Origin: Rubrivirga sp. SAORIC476
GTDB lineage: Bacteria; Bacteroidota; Rhodothermia; Rhodothermales; Rubricoccaceae
Direction of reading: 5' to 3'
NCBI RefSeq assembly: GCF_002283555.1
Contig: NZ_MVOI01000003.1
Location: 146,536-210,535, forward strand
DNA: 64,000 nt
Shown: positions 24,429 through 33,768 of the stretch, piece by piece
Layout: each line of letters starts with the position of its first letter
Numbering within the stretch: the stretch's first letter is position 1
Notes under the pieces: generated by a model
Database searches by the model: none
Told to the model about the DNA's origin: nothing
Seen by the model: only the letters and a program-made list of their open reading frames with translations
Program-made: the position numbers and the translations under genes

Positions 24429-26513
24429 TCAAGGGGCGCCGTCCGGTCCGGGCAGCGCGCGCGGGGCCGACGCGGGCAACACGGGCACCGAGGCGGGCGA
24501 GGTGGGCTCTTCGACGAGCGACCAGGGCTCGATCAGCGACTCGGGCAGGCCGGACAGGAAGCGGCTCGGCTCGGTCAGGAATTGGCCGGTACCGCGGCGG
24601 TACTGGACGAGCGGGTACGAGCAGTACAGCTCCGTCTCTGCCCGCGTCAGGGCTACGTAGAGCAACCGTCGCTCCTCGTCCTCCTCGTCACTCGACGCCA
24701 GCGCGTAGGCCGACGGCAGGACGCCATCCAGGGCGTGGATCAGGAAGACGGTGTCGAACTCCAGTCCCTTCGCCGAGTGGATGGTCGAGAGCACGAGCGG
24801 AGGCTCGTCCTTGAGCGCCGCGTCGGCGGGCTCCTGTGTCCAGTCGAGCGGGTCGAGGGCGAGCGACTCCAGCAGGGCGGTCCGCGAGCGGTGGCGGGCG
24901 GCGAGCGAGACGACGGCGTCGAGGTCGGCCTCCCGGCTCAGGTAGTCGTCGGCGTAGACGCGCTCGAAGACGGGGCGGTAGTAGGTCAGCAGTTGCTCGA
25001 CCTGCTGCTCGGGCGGCAGGGCGTCGTCGCGGAGAGGCGAGAGCGCGGCAACGAGGCGCCCGACCGACTCGGCCACGGCGGGCGACGGCACCACCTCGTC
25101 CACCGAGGTCTGGAGGGCGTGCACGGCACTCCCAGGCCCGCCCTCGGCAGCGGCGGAGATCCAGTCCAGCAACCGCGACGCCGTCGTCGGGCCGACGCCC
25201 TCGACCAGCCGTAGTGCGCGATTCCAGGCGACCGCGTCGGCCGGATTCTCGGCCACGCGGAGGTGGGCGACGATGTCCTTGACGTGGGCCGCCTCGGTGA
25301 GCTTGAGGCCGCCGAACTTGACGAACGGGATCTTGCGCCGGTTCAACTCCGCTTCAAGGGCATACGAGCACCAGCCGGAGCGAAACAGGACCGCCATTCG
25401 GTTGAGGGCTGTTCCCGCCTCGCGCTTGTCGAGGACGACCTGCGCCACGAAGCGCGCCTCCATGTCGTCGTCGGGCGCGGCGACGAGCGCGGGGAGGTCG
25501 CCGCCCTCGCGGTCCGTAAACAGCCGCTTGTCGTACTTCTCGACCGCCCCCTCCAGCACATGGTTGGCGAGGTCGAGGATGGGCTGGGTCGAGCGGTAGT
25601 TGTGCTCCAGCTTCAGCACGCGAGCCCCGTTGTAGCGCTTCGGCACGTCCAGGATGTGGCCCACGTCGGCGCCGCGGAAGCGGTAGATCGACTGGGCGTC
25701 GTCGCCGACCATGAGCACGTTGCCGTGCGTGGACTGGAACTGCTCGACCAGATCGGCCTGAAGCAGGTTGACATCCTGGTACTCGTCGACGAGCACGTGA
25801 CGGATGCGGGTCGACACCTCGCGCCGCACATCGGGGTTCTCGCGGAGCAGGTCGAGGGTGAGCGCCAGCAGGTCGTCGAAGTCCATGACGCCGGTGCGGC
25901 GCTTGGCCTCGGCGTAGGCGCGGCGCAGGCGCTCGATGGTGTCCAGGTGCTCGGCGTACTGCGGGTAGCTCTCGGCCAGCACCTCGTCGATCTCCAGGCC
26001 CCGGTTGGTGGCCGTCGAGAACATGGCCAGCAGCGTCCGCTTCTTGGGGAAGCGCTTGGGCAGCCGGTCGAGCCCGAGCCGGGTGCGGGCGAGGTCCACC
26101 ACGTCGGCGGCGTCGGCCTGGTCGAGGACGCCGAAACGGGACGGATAGCCGACGCGCTCGGCGTACCGGCGCAGCGTTTCGAGGCAGAACGCGTGGAAGG
26201 TGCCCCCGCGGACGCGCTCGCACCGGCCGTCGAGTAGCCCGGCGGCCCGCTGGAGCATCTGGCTGGCCGCGCGCCGCGTGAACGTCAGCAGGACGATCTG
26301 CTCGGGTGGGACGCCGGTCTCGACGAGGTAGGCGACGCGGTAGACGAGCGTCCGCGTCTTGCCGGTGCCCGCGCCCGCGACGACGAGGGTCGCGCCGTCG
26401 CCTGCGGTCGCGGCGGCGAATTGCTGAGGGTCGAGGTCGGCCGCGTAGTCGAGCGTGAGGCGCGCGTCGGCCAGGTCGGGCTCGCGGGGCTGGAGGACGA
26501 AGCGGCGGGCCAA
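24429..26513 (-). CDS. UvrD/PcrA-type superfamily 1 DNA helicase
   Basis: A 694-residue 3'-5' helicase. Walker A AGAGTGKT is at residues 46-53; the Walker B variant DEYQDVN appears near residue 240; motif III GDDAQSIYRFRGAD, motif IV LEHNYRSTQ, motif V TIHSAKGLEFDTVFL and motif VI YVALTRAE are all visible. The size is close to that of PcrA/UvrD but the C-terminus is short, so it may be a separate accessory helicase. Its last codons contain a copy of half of the palindromic repeat. Likely role in DNA repair or clearing protein from DNA. Confidence 0.93.
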   Translation of the reverse strand: MARRFVLQPREPDLADARLTLDYAADLDPQQFAAATAGDGATLVVAGAGTGKTRTLVYRVAYLVETGVPPEQIVLLTFTRRAASQMLQRAAGLLDGRCERVRGGTFHAFCLETLRRYAERVGYPSRFGVLDQADAADVVDLARTRLGLDRLPKRFPKKRTLLAMFSTATNRGLEIDEVLAESYPQYAEHLDTIERLRRAYAEAKRRTGVMDFDDLLALTLDLLRENPDVRREVSTRIRHVLVDEYQDVNLLQADLVEQFQSTHGNVLMVGDDAQSIYRFRGADVGHILDVPKRYNGARVLKLEHNYRSTQPILDLANHVLEGAVEKYDKRLFTDREGGDLPALVAAPDDDMEARFVAQVVLDKREAGTALNRMAVLFRSGWCSYALEAELNRRKIPFVKFGGLKLTEAAHVKDIVAHLRVAENPADAVAWNRALRLVEGVGPTTASRLLDWISAAAEGGPGSAVHALQTSVDEVVPSPAVAESVGRLVAALSPLRDDALPPEQQVEQLLTYYRPVFERVYADDYLSREADLDAVVSLAARHRSRTALLESLALDPLDWTQEPADAALKDEPPLVLSTIHSAKGLEFDTVFLIHALDGVLPSAYALASSDEEDEERRLLYVALTRAETELYCSYPLVQYRRGTGQFLTEPSRFLSGLPESLIEPWSLVEEPTSPASVPVLPASAPRALPGPDGAP
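24485..24505. repeat. Half copy of the palindromic repeat inside a coding region
   Basis: Twenty-one bases, matching exactly those at 60589-60609 (right arm of copy 5 plus flank), lie in the 3' end of the helicase gene. The codons there read through without disturbance (Ser-Pro-Ala-Ser-Val). Confidence 0.5.
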
Positions 26514-26604
26514 TTCAGAACGTGGGAGCGGAGTGTCAGTCTACGGCCGGGGGCTGCCGCCGTCGTGTCGGTCCGCCCCGGGGCCGAGGCGGAGGCCCGG
26601 AGCG

Positions 26605-27528
26605 TCAGACGAGCGCCGCCACCTCGTCGGCGCACCCCCACGACAGCGTCACGCCGGAGCCGCCGTGCCCGTAGTTGTGGACGACGCGGGTCTCCCCCAC
26701 CGTCTCCGCCTCCAGGCGCACTGTCGCCCGGCACGGCCGGATGCCGACCCGGTCGGCCAGCACGGGCGCGCCGGCCAGCTCCGGCATCAGGCCCACGCAG
26801 CGCTCGCGGAGCGTCGCCGCCGTGGCCGGGTCGACGGTCGCCTCGTCCACGTGCTCGTCGGCCGTTCCTCCGAGGACTACGTCGGTGACGCGGGGGATGA
26901 CGTACGTCGGGCCGGAGTCGTCGATCAAGAAGCGTGTCACGCCAGCAGCGCGGACGACCTGGATCTGGCCCCGCACGCCGTACACGTCGGGGTCCCGCGC
27001 GACCTCCCGCGCCGCCAGCCCGGTGCAGTTGACGACGGCGTCCGCCATGCCCGCCGTCTCGCCGAGGCTCGCGATTGACCGGCGCACCACCCGCCCCCCT
27101 GCCGCCTCGACACGGCGGCCGAGCCAGCCCAGGTACACCGACATGTCGATCACCGGAAGCCGCAGCGCGAAGCCGTCCGCGTAGCCCGCCGGGAGGGCGG
27201 ACGCGTCGGCCCGTCGGAAGCCCGGGACGGCGGACATCCACCAGGGATCTGGAACCGGCTCCCGGAAGATCTCCAGCCCGTCGCGGAGGATCACGCCGGT
27301 CTCTGGATCGTCGGCGAGGCGGACGAACTCGCGGAGGCTGGCCTCGCCCCACCTCAGCACGCGGTCCACCGGCGCGGCGCGGTACGGGTACCAGATCGCC
27401 GCCGCGACGGCGGAGACGGTCTCGACAGGCGGATCGCGGGTCCAGATCTCGACGGCGTGTCCGGCCTCCAGCAGCCGCAGGGCCGTGGACAACCCGGACA
27501 CCCCGGCGCCGATCACGAGGAGGGTCAT
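26605..27528 (-). CDS. D-amino-acid-oxidase-like FAD oxidoreductase
   Basis: A 307-residue flavoenzyme. The Rossmann FAD site is at the N-terminus (VIGAGVSGLSTALRLLEAGH), followed by VSAVAAAIWYPYRA, as in DAAO. The C-terminus shows GIRPCRATVRLE and the DAAO signature HNYGHGGSGVTLSWGCA near residues 283-299. Length is that of bacterial DAAO (EC 1.4.3.3), which deaminates D-amino acids with oxygen. It is preceded by a TAGGTTGCGG promoter-like element 18-27 bases upstream and is probably monocistronic. Specificity among D-amino acids is not readable here. Confidence 0.88.
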   Translation of the reverse strand: MTLLVIGAGVSGLSTALRLLEAGHAVEIWTRDPPVETVSAVAAAIWYPYRAAPVDRVLRWGEASLREFVRLADDPETGVILRDGLEIFREPVPDPWWMSAVPGFRRADASALPAGYADGFALRLPVIDMSVYLGWLGRRVEAAGGRVVRRSIASLGETAGMADAVVNCTGLAAREVARDPDVYGVRGQIQVVRAAGVTRFLIDDSGPTYVIPRVTDVVLGGTADEHVDEATVDPATAATLRERCVGLMPELAGAPVLADRVGIRPCRATVRLEAETVGETRVVHNYGHGGSGVTLSWGCADEVAALV

Positions 27529-27545
27529 GGTGCGGAGCGAACGAG

Positions 27546-27555
27546 CCGCAACCTA
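27546..27555 (-). promoter_or_regulatory. -7 promoter element of the D-amino-acid-oxidase-like gene
   Basis: The minus strand reads TAGGTTGCGG, 18-27 bases before the ATG at 27528. Confidence 0.45.
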
Positions 27556-27585
27556 CCGCGGAGCGGGGCGCGGGACCTCGCGACC

Positions 27586-27609
27586 GCCCGCCTCGGCGCC
27601 GAGGCGGGC
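27586..27609. repeat. Palindromic repeat, copy 2
   Basis: A perfect 24-base palindrome: GCCCGCCTCGGC joined to its reverse complement, centred between 27597 and 27598. It lies between the T9SS hydrolase terminator and the oxidase promoter. Confidence 0.75.
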
Positions 27610-27618
27610 CGACACAGA

Positions 27619-27652
27619 CCGGGGCCCGCTCCGGCATCGGAACGGGCCCCGG
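27619..27652 (-). terminator. Terminator hairpin after the T9SS hydrolase gene
   Basis: CCGGGGCCCG (27619-27628) pairs with CGGGCCCCGG (27643-27652), with an inner TCCG/CGGA stem. On the minus strand it lies 20 bases past the stop at 27673, but only TCTGTGT follows, so it may need Rho or act as an end-stabilising hairpin. Confidence 0.55.
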
Positions 27653-27672
27653 ACGGGCGGGTGCCGCGGTGG

Positions 27673-30624
27673 CTAGCGCGACAGCGTCATCGAGCGCGTG
27701 GCCCCGAAGGTGCCCGCCTGGATCCGCACGAGGTAGGTCCCCGAGGGCAGGCGGCCGCCGTCGAAGGTCGGCGTGTAGCGCCCGGCCTCGTGGCGTCCCT
27801 CGGCCAGCACCGCGACCTCTCGGCCGAGGACGTCGTACACCGCCAGGCGGACGTCGCTCGCCTTGGGAAGGTCGAACGTGACCTGCGCCATGGACGAGAA
27901 CGGGTTCGGGCGGGGAGCCGCGAGCGCGAACTCGGCCGGCACGGTCGCCGACGCCCGTGCCGCGCCGGCGCGCGGCGCGGCAGAGGTGCGGCCTGCGACC
28001 AACTCGTCATCATGGATCACACGTACAGAGCGGGTCTTGGTGGCCGTCTGGCCGGCCGCGTCGGTCGCGGTCACCCGGATCTGGACCTGCGGGGTCTTCC
28101 AGAAGGTGTCCGCGAAGTAGGAGTTCGTCCCCCCATCGTTCCAGACCCCGCAGGTGCCCGGATCGTCCGGCGCGAGCGACGATGCCTCTTCGCGGGGCGA
28201 TGCCTGGAGTTCCGTGCACATGTCGCCGGAGCATGGGGACGGCGGCGGAGGCGGCGACGTGCAGTTGTAGTAGTACGACCATGCGTACCCGTACGGCGCT
28301 GTCCCGTTGGTGACCGAGGCCGACCAGCTCGCCGGGACCCCCTTGTCGATGGAGGACGGCCCGGAGATGGAGACTGTCAGCGGCGGAGCGGTGCGGTCGG
28401 GGATCGGCAACGTCAGTTGCTGAAAGAAGAAGCTCCCGATGGTCGGGTCACTCGCCGCGATGTGCTCCTGGTTGCGCCCGTCGGTGCCCGCCGTTACGCC
28501 GGGCAGGTAGAACGCGTCGAACGGGGTCCGCGCGAGTCGCTGCGCGGGCGTGTCGTTGGAGATGTCGTGGAGGACGTTCTGTGTCAGGAAGAGCCCCTGC
28601 GTGAGTGACTGCCGGGACTGGCCGGAGGTCGCATAGTCGAGGGCGCTGACCGACGAGATGAAGTTGTGCCGTTCCGCGTACAGGTTGGTCTCGACGCCCG
28701 CGCCGAACGACCCGATTCGGATGTAGATGTCGTTGTCATCGAGCGCCCCCTGGGATCCGCGCCATCCACCGGGCGCTCCGTCGAAGGGCAGCACGTTCGT
28801 CGGGCTGAAGTACTCGTTCCGTTCCAGGACCCCCGAGCATCCGACCGGCCAGGGCGCGCACGACCGCGTCACGTTCTCTTCCACGCGGCCGGACGACTGG
28901 TTCGGAACGGCCCAGTGATTGATCTCGAGCGCGATCCCGACGCCGAACACCGTGGCACGGAAGGTCTGGTTGGCATACTGCTCGCCGGGATCGATCCGAT
29001 ACGCGGACGACGTGCTACCTCCCCCCTGCGCCTCGTACAGGGCGCTTCGGAACTGCCTGTCCCCAGTGCCGCTGCCGTTGACGATCGCCACCCGGCGGAC
29101 ATCGTCCGGGTAGTCGCCGAGCGCCCAGATCTCATCGTAGAGCGCGTTCCGGAGCGGGTCCGTCATGCCATGGTCACGGTTGACCATCAGCAGTTGCCGC
29201 GTGCCGGGGCGCCGCAGGTCTTCGCTGTAGTCGCCCGGCCCGCGGCCCGGGGCCCAGCTCACGACGCCCGGCACGTGGCCGATGTGGTACTGGAGCCCGA
29301 GGGGTACGTTGCCGCCCTGCTGAGCACCATCGAAGGACACGAACGCGTGCACGTTGTGATCGCGGCCCTCCGCCTCCATGCGGAGGAGCGAGTAGCGCGC
29401 CACGAGCCCCCCCATGCTGACGCCCACGACCGCCTGGATCGGGTTGCCGGTGCTGGCGATCTGACCGTTGAGCGTCTCGATCAGCTTGACGAGAGCGAGG
29501 CCGTTGCGCTGGATGAAGTCCTTCGAGTCGACCCAGTCGAGGACGACGATGTCGTAGCCCTGAGCGCGCAGGTTGTCCGCCAGGGACCCTCCGCCAGTGT
29601 TGCGGTCCAGGTACTGGTTGTAGATCTCACGCACGCCCCGATCCTCATCCACGTCGTAGCCGTCCACGACGATGATGGGCTTGCGAAGCTGCTGATCCGG
29701 GTTGGCGTAGTAGATCCCGTACCGGTAGCCCGCCGAGCGGCAGCCTTCGTAGTTGCCGGGTCCCGAGGTGGTGCCCGTTCCGCAGAACACCTCGCCGTCG
29801 TAGAGGTCACCGGATTCGAATCCGGGGGCCTCGCCCGAGAACGCCTGTGCGCTTGGAGGGGAAACGTCGATCGCAAACCGGGCCTTGACGGTCCGGGCTG
29901 TGCCCCGGTCGATGATGTCGGCTCGGATCACGACCTCGTGCGAGCTCTCGGAGCTGTAGGTGTAGGAGACGGGCGTGTCGAGCGCGATCGGCTGGAACGA
30001 GACCCCGCCCGTGAACTTGACCTCCATCGACACCAGCTGCATCTCGGGAGAGACGAACACGAGGTCCGAGGGGACGACGAACGACACGGCGAGCGGAAGC
30101 GGGCCTGCGGTCCCGGGAGCGCGAAGCGCGGAGCTCGCGACGAGGCGCTGCAGACCGAACGGGGTGGTCGTGTTGAGCATCTTGCCCTCGTAATCCACCG
30201 GTCGGAAGAAGCCCGCGTTGTCTACGTCCACGCGGTCGTCGTCGAAGGACTCGGGCTCGACGTAGTTGTAGTTCCAGAGCATCAGGCCGACCGGGATGTG
30301 TCCCGTCCCATCCCAGGTCGCCACGCGGCCCGCGACCGTTTCGATCGCCGGCAGGGGGCTCGTCGTGCTCTTCGAGCCACGGCTGAGCTGGTCATAGACG
30401 TTCCACCAATCGTTCCCGTTGAGCGCAGGCGCCTGATTGCGCCCGTCGAACGGAGCAGGGTCGACCGTCGAGGCGACGGCGTTCATGAGGAACCGTCCGG
30501 TGTTGGCCGGAGGGGTGTAGTTCAGGCGGGAGTAGACCCCGGCAACCTGAGACTGGAAGGCGTCCTGGGCCTGGACCGTCGCGAACGGTACCAGGGCGAG
30601 GAGCGCGAGGAGAAGAAGGCGCAT
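27673..30624 (-). CDS. Secreted lipase-like alpha/beta hydrolase with type IX secretion sorting domain
   Basis: A 983-residue exported protein. Signal peptide residues 1-19 end TVQAQ. The central hydrolase shows PIIVVDGYDVDED, a helix with DIVVLDWVDS, and the nucleophile elbow VVGVSMGGLVARYS near residue 402. Near 765-815 an Ig-like segment with a Pro/Cys-rich insertion appears, then at about 895-983 a C-terminal T9SS type A domain: PRPNPF...VTFDLP...DVLGREVAVL...GRLPSGTYLVRI. So the protein is sent to the surface by type IX secretion. Substrate and lipase activity are inferred from the GxSxGG motif. No chaperone or lipase foldase is adjacent. Confidence 0.88.
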   Translation of the reverse strand: MRLLLLALLALVPFATVQAQDAFQSQVAGVYSRLNYTPPANTGRFLMNAVASTVDPAPFDGRNQAPALNGNDWWNVYDQLSRGSKSTTSPLPAIETVAGRVATWDGTGHIPVGLMLWNYNYVEPESFDDDRVDVDNAGFFRPVDYEGKMLNTTTPFGLQRLVASSALRAPGTAGPLPLAVSFVVPSDLVFVSPEMQLVSMEVKFTGGVSFQPIALDTPVSYTYSSESSHEVVIRADIIDRGTARTVKARFAIDVSPPSAQAFSGEAPGFESGDLYDGEVFCGTGTTSGPGNYEGCRSAGYRYGIYYANPDQQLRKPIIVVDGYDVDEDRGVREIYNQYLDRNTGGGSLADNLRAQGYDIVVLDWVDSKDFIQRNGLALVKLIETLNGQIASTGNPIQAVVGVSMGGLVARYSLLRMEAEGRDHNVHAFVSFDGAQQGGNVPLGLQYHIGHVPGVVSWAPGRGPGDYSEDLRRPGTRQLLMVNRDHGMTDPLRNALYDEIWALGDYPDDVRRVAIVNGSGTGDRQFRSALYEAQGGGSTSSAYRIDPGEQYANQTFRATVFGVGIALEINHWAVPNQSSGRVEENVTRSCAPWPVGCSGVLERNEYFSPTNVLPFDGAPGGWRGSQGALDDNDIYIRIGSFGAGVETNLYAERHNFISSVSALDYATSGQSRQSLTQGLFLTQNVLHDISNDTPAQRLARTPFDAFYLPGVTAGTDGRNQEHIAASDPTIGSFFFQQLTLPIPDRTAPPLTVSISGPSSIDKGVPASWSASVTNGTAPYGYAWSYYYNCTSPPPPPSPCSGDMCTELQASPREEASSLAPDDPGTCGVWNDGGTNSYFADTFWKTPQVQIRVTATDAAGQTATKTRSVRVIHDDELVAGRTSAAPRAGAARASATVPAEFALAAPRPNPFSSMAQVTFDLPKASDVRLAVYDVLGREVAVLAEGRHEAGRYTPTFDGGRLPSGTYLVRIQAGTFGATRSMTLSR

Positions 30625-30917
30625 GTGACTGGGTGTTGGAGACAGGCCGGTCCTGCGCAGGGTGCGCGCCGGCCCAACAGGAGCGTCTCTCCACCGAACC
30701 CGGTGGCCTCCAGAGGAAGGGACCCGGGGCCCGGTGCGGACAGTCCTCAGGCTAGCGGGCCTCCACGTCTTGCCCCTGTGTTAGACCGGCGCAATCGGCC
30801 TCCCCTTCGTCCCGCACACAACGGGAGGTTCCGATAGACCGGCTTGGGACAGGAGCCCCGGCATCAGGCTCCACGCCGCAGGATCCCCGCCAGACGCCTG
30901 CATTCCCGCCTGCCGAC
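30625..30917. other. Intergenic gap between the T9SS hydrolase and prmC
   Basis: A 293-base gap upstream of the hydrolase ATG. No TAnnTTTG element was found. A small hairpin CCACCG/CGGTGG lies at 30691-30706. No gene is seen. Confidence 0.5.
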
Positions 30918-31778
30918 TCAGCCTCGCGCTCGCCGCCCGACTGCGATCCGGTCGCGCCGCGCCAGGTCCGGCAGCACGGCCACCTCCACCAGGCCCGCCT
31001 CGGTCCAGAGGCGGCCCACCTGCTGCCCGAGGTCGGCGTGGGTCTCGGCGACGAGCCAGCCGCCGGGACGGAGCAGGTGCTCGGCATGGCCCGCGAGGGC
31101 GCGGTAGAAGACGAGGGGGTCGGCATCGGGGACGAAGAGCGCCGTGCCGGGCTCGTGATCGCGGACCTCCCGCTGGAGGCCGGCCCGCTCGGCCTCGGGC
31201 ACGTAGGGCGGGTTCGAGATCAGCAGGTCGAAGGTGGGCGGCACGTCGAGGGCGAAGGCCGGGCGCAGCGCATCAGCCTCGACGAACGAGATGGCCAGCC
31301 CGAGGCGGTCGGCGTTGGCGGCGGCGACGGCCAGCGCACCGCTCGACACGTCGACGGCGAAGACCTGGGCGTCCGGCCGCTGGTGGGCGACGGCCAGCGC
31401 GACCGCGCCGCTGCCGGTTCCGACGTCCAGCACCCAGGGCGCCTCGCAGCCTTGCAGGCGCCGGAGCGCCTCCTCGACCACCTCCTCCGTCTCCGGGCGG
31501 GGGATCAGCACGTCCGGCGTGACGGTCAGGCGGAGGCCGTAGAAGTCGGCGTGGCCGAGGACGTACTGGACGGGCTCGCCGGTGGCGCGGCGCGCGACGT
31601 AGCGCTCCACGAGGGCCGCCTCGGCGGGCTCGACCACGACGTTGGGGCGAGCGTAGAGGCCCGCGCGGGTGGCGCCGGTCGCCTCCTCGACCATCCACTC
31701 GGCGTTGCGACGGGCGTCCTCGATGCCCGCTGCATCGAGCCGGGCGATGGCGTCGTCCAGGAGAGCGCGTCGGGTCAT
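30918..31778 (-). CDS. prmC: Release-factor glutamine N5-methyltransferase
   Basis: A 286-residue enzyme that methylates the Gln of the GGQ motif in release factors. The N-terminal helical domain carries LYARPNVVV; the PVQYVLGHADFYGLRL segment and IPRPETEEVVEEAL lead into the methyltransferase motif VLDVGTGSGAVALAVA near residues 113-128. The catalytic NPPY motif (LLISNPPYVPEAERAGLQREV) is present. The ATG at 31778 is chosen because the much longer open frame upstream (to 32879) is the antisense of the GDSL gene. Its usual partner prfA is in the window but 17 kb away. Confidence 0.95.
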   Translation of the reverse strand: MTRRALLDDAIARLDAAGIEDARRNAEWMVEEATGATRAGLYARPNVVVEPAEAALVERYVARRATGEPVQYVLGHADFYGLRLTVTPDVLIPRPETEEVVEEALRRLQGCEAPWVLDVGTGSGAVALAVAHQRPDAQVFAVDVSSGALAVAAANADRLGLAISFVEADALRPAFALDVPPTFDLLISNPPYVPEAERAGLQREVRDHEPGTALFVPDADPLVFYRALAGHAEHLLRPGGWLVAETHADLGQQVGRLWTEAGLVEVAVLPDLARRDRIAVGRRARG

Positions 31779-31826
31779 GGGGCGGAGGCGGGCGGGCCGT
31801 AGAATAGCGCTCCCCTCTTCGCCCCC

Positions 31827-32960
31827 GTGCCTGCCGACGCGACGCCCTGGTTTCTCCGCCACCCCCGGTGGACGCTCGCACTCGTGGCGCTGACCGGCAT
31901 CATGCTCGTGGTCGGGGTCCTCGTCGCGGCCGAGGCCGGGCTCCGGCGGGCCGACCGCAAGCCGCAGGCGGTCCCGCCGCCGGAGCGGGTGATGCGCTTC
32001 CGCGAGTCGCCGCTCGGCGCCGACCTCCTCCTCCGTCCCGAGGCGGCCATGCTCGCCGACGCGGACGGCCTGGAGGACGTGCCGGTCCGCTTCCAGACCG
32101 ACGGCGACGGCTTCATCCTCCCGGCGCGGCGCCACGCGTCGGCGGACCTCACGGTGCTCTTCCTGGGCGGCTCCACGACGGCGTGCCTGTTCGTGCCGGA
32201 CTCGCTCCGCTTCCACGCGCTCACGGCGACGCGGCTCGAAGCCCAGACCGGGCGCCGCGTGGACGCCCTCAACGCGGCGCGGACGGGTAACCACCTGCTC
32301 CACTCCCAGGCGCTCCTCCTCGGCAAGGGCGTTCCCCAGACCCCGGACGTGGTCGTGGTGATGCACGCCGTCAACGACCTCACGACGCTGCTCCGGGCGG
32401 GCGACTACTGGAACGACAACCCCAGCCGCGGCCTGCTGATCGACGACCCGTGCCAGACGCCGGGCTGCCACCTCCGGCTCGGCCTCCGCGGACTGGGCAG
32501 CGCCCTTTTCCCAGCCCTCGGCCGGCGTCTGCGGCCGCAGGCGGCGCGCGTGTCGGAGTTCGATGGCCCCGTCGTCGCCCCCGATACGGCGTTCGTGCAG
32601 GCCCGCTTCCGGAGTGCGCTGGTCGGCGTGGTCGAGAGCGCGCGGGCGTGGGGCATCACGCCGGTCCTGATGACGCAGGCGAACCGGTTCACGCCCGAGC
32701 CCCAGCCCACGCTCGCGTTCCCGCATGACGACCTCGGCCTGAGCTACGCTGCGTACCGGGCGCAGTACGTCGCCTTCAACGCCATCACGCGGTCCGTCGC
32801 CGCCGACCTCGGCGTGCCGGTGGTCGACCTCGACGCGATCGTCCCGCGCGACCGGGCGCACCTCTACGACTACGTCCACCTGACGGCCGCGGGCTCCCGC
32901 CTGGTGGCCGAGGCGTTGGCCGACACGCTCGCCACGCGGGCTCTTCCCCCCTCCCCATGA
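31827..32960 (+). CDS. GDSL/SGNH hydrolase with N-terminal membrane anchor
   Basis: A 377-residue protein with a GTG start. Residues about 15-37 (TLALVALTGIMLVVGVLVAAEAG) form a membrane anchor or signal. The SGNH blocks are present: LFLGGSTTACLFVP (Ser in GGST), VVVVMHAVNDLTTLL (VND) and VDLDAIVPRDRAHLYDYVHLTAAGSRLVAEAL (Asp/His block V). It should therefore act on ester or acetyl groups outside the cytoplasm. Its stop overlaps the SDR start by four bases, so they form an operon. It is divergent from prmC with 48 bases between. Confidence 0.88.
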   Translation: MPADATPWFLRHPRWTLALVALTGIMLVVGVLVAAEAGLRRADRKPQAVPPPERVMRFRESPLGADLLLRPEAAMLADADGLEDVPVRFQTDGDGFILPARRHASADLTVLFLGGSTTACLFVPDSLRFHALTATRLEAQTGRRVDALNAARTGNHLLHSQALLLGKGVPQTPDVVVVMHAVNDLTTLLRAGDYWNDNPSRGLLIDDPCQTPGCHLRLGLRGLGSALFPALGRRLRPQAARVSEFDGPVVAPDTAFVQARFRSALVGVVESARAWGITPVLMTQANRFTPEPQPTLAFPHDDLGLSYAAYRAQYVAFNAITRSVAADLGVPVVDLDAIVPRDRAHLYDYVHLTAAGSRLVAEALADTLATRALPPSP

Positions 32961-33742
32961 CCGACTTCTACCGCGAGCGCACGGCCCTCGTCACCGGCGC
33001 CTCGTCCGGCATCGGCGCCGACATGGCCCGCCAGCTCGGCGCGGCAGGCGCGCACGTAGTCCTCGTGGCGCGCTCCGAGGAGGCGCTCCGGTCGGTCGCC
33101 GACGAGATCGAGTCGGCGGGGGGCACCGCCACGGTTCTGGCGGCCGACCTCGAACCCGCCCCGGCCCCGGCCGCGCTGGTCGACCGGCTGGCCGAGGCGG
33201 GCCTGGAGGTGGACGTGCTGGTCAACAACGCGGGCTTCGGGATCCAGGGACCGTTCCTCACCGCGACGGCGGAGCAGGCCGAGGGCATGGTCGGCCTCAA
33301 CGTCGCTGCGCTGACCTCGCTGACGCGGCGGCTGCTGCCCGGCATGGTCGAGCGTCGGCGAGGGGGCGTCCTCACGGTGGCGAGCGTGGCCGCGTTCGTG
33401 CCCGCGCCACAGTTCGCGGTCTATGCCGCCACCAAGGCGTACGTGCTGTCGCTCACCGAGGCGCTCTGGGCCGAGTGCCGGGGGACGGGCGTGCACGTGT
33501 CCTGCCTCTGCCCCGGCCCGGTGCGGACTGCCTTCGCCGATCGCGCGGGCATGGCGGACGCGTTCTTCTCGGGCGCGATGGCATCGGCCGATGTCGCGCG
33601 TGCGGGCCTCGTGGCGCTGGCCGCCGACCGTCGCCGTGTGGTGCCGGGACTCGCCAACAAGCTCCAGACGGCCGCCGTCCGGTTCGTCCCCCCGGGGCCG
33701 CTGCTGGCGGCCACGGGCGCCATCATGAAGCGCGCCGGGTAG
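32957..33742 (+). CDS. Short-chain dehydrogenase/reductase
   Basis: A 261-residue classical SDR. The NADP(H)-binding motif TGASSGIG sits at residues 14-21, NNAGFGIQGPFL near 89, and the catalytic YAATKAYV near residue 153 with an upstream Ser in VASVAAF. Specificity is unknown. It is translationally coupled (ATGA) to the upstream GDSL hydrolase. The sequence resembles the branch of SDRs with a C-terminal hydrophobic segment, here RFVPPGPLLAATGAIMKRAG. Confidence 0.92.
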   Translation: MTDFYRERTALVTGASSGIGADMARQLGAAGAHVVLVARSEEALRSVADEIESAGGTATVLAADLEPAPAPAALVDRLAEAGLEVDVLVNNAGFGIQGPFLTATAEQAEGMVGLNVAALTSLTRRLLPGMVERRRGGVLTVASVAAFVPAPQFAVYAATKAYVLSLTEALWAECRGTGVHVSCLCPGPVRTAFADRAGMADAFFSGAMASADVARAGLVALAADRRRVVPGLANKLQTAAVRFVPPGPLLAATGAIMKRAG

Positions 33743-33768
33743 CGAGGGCGCGTGCTCCGTTCGGCCCG

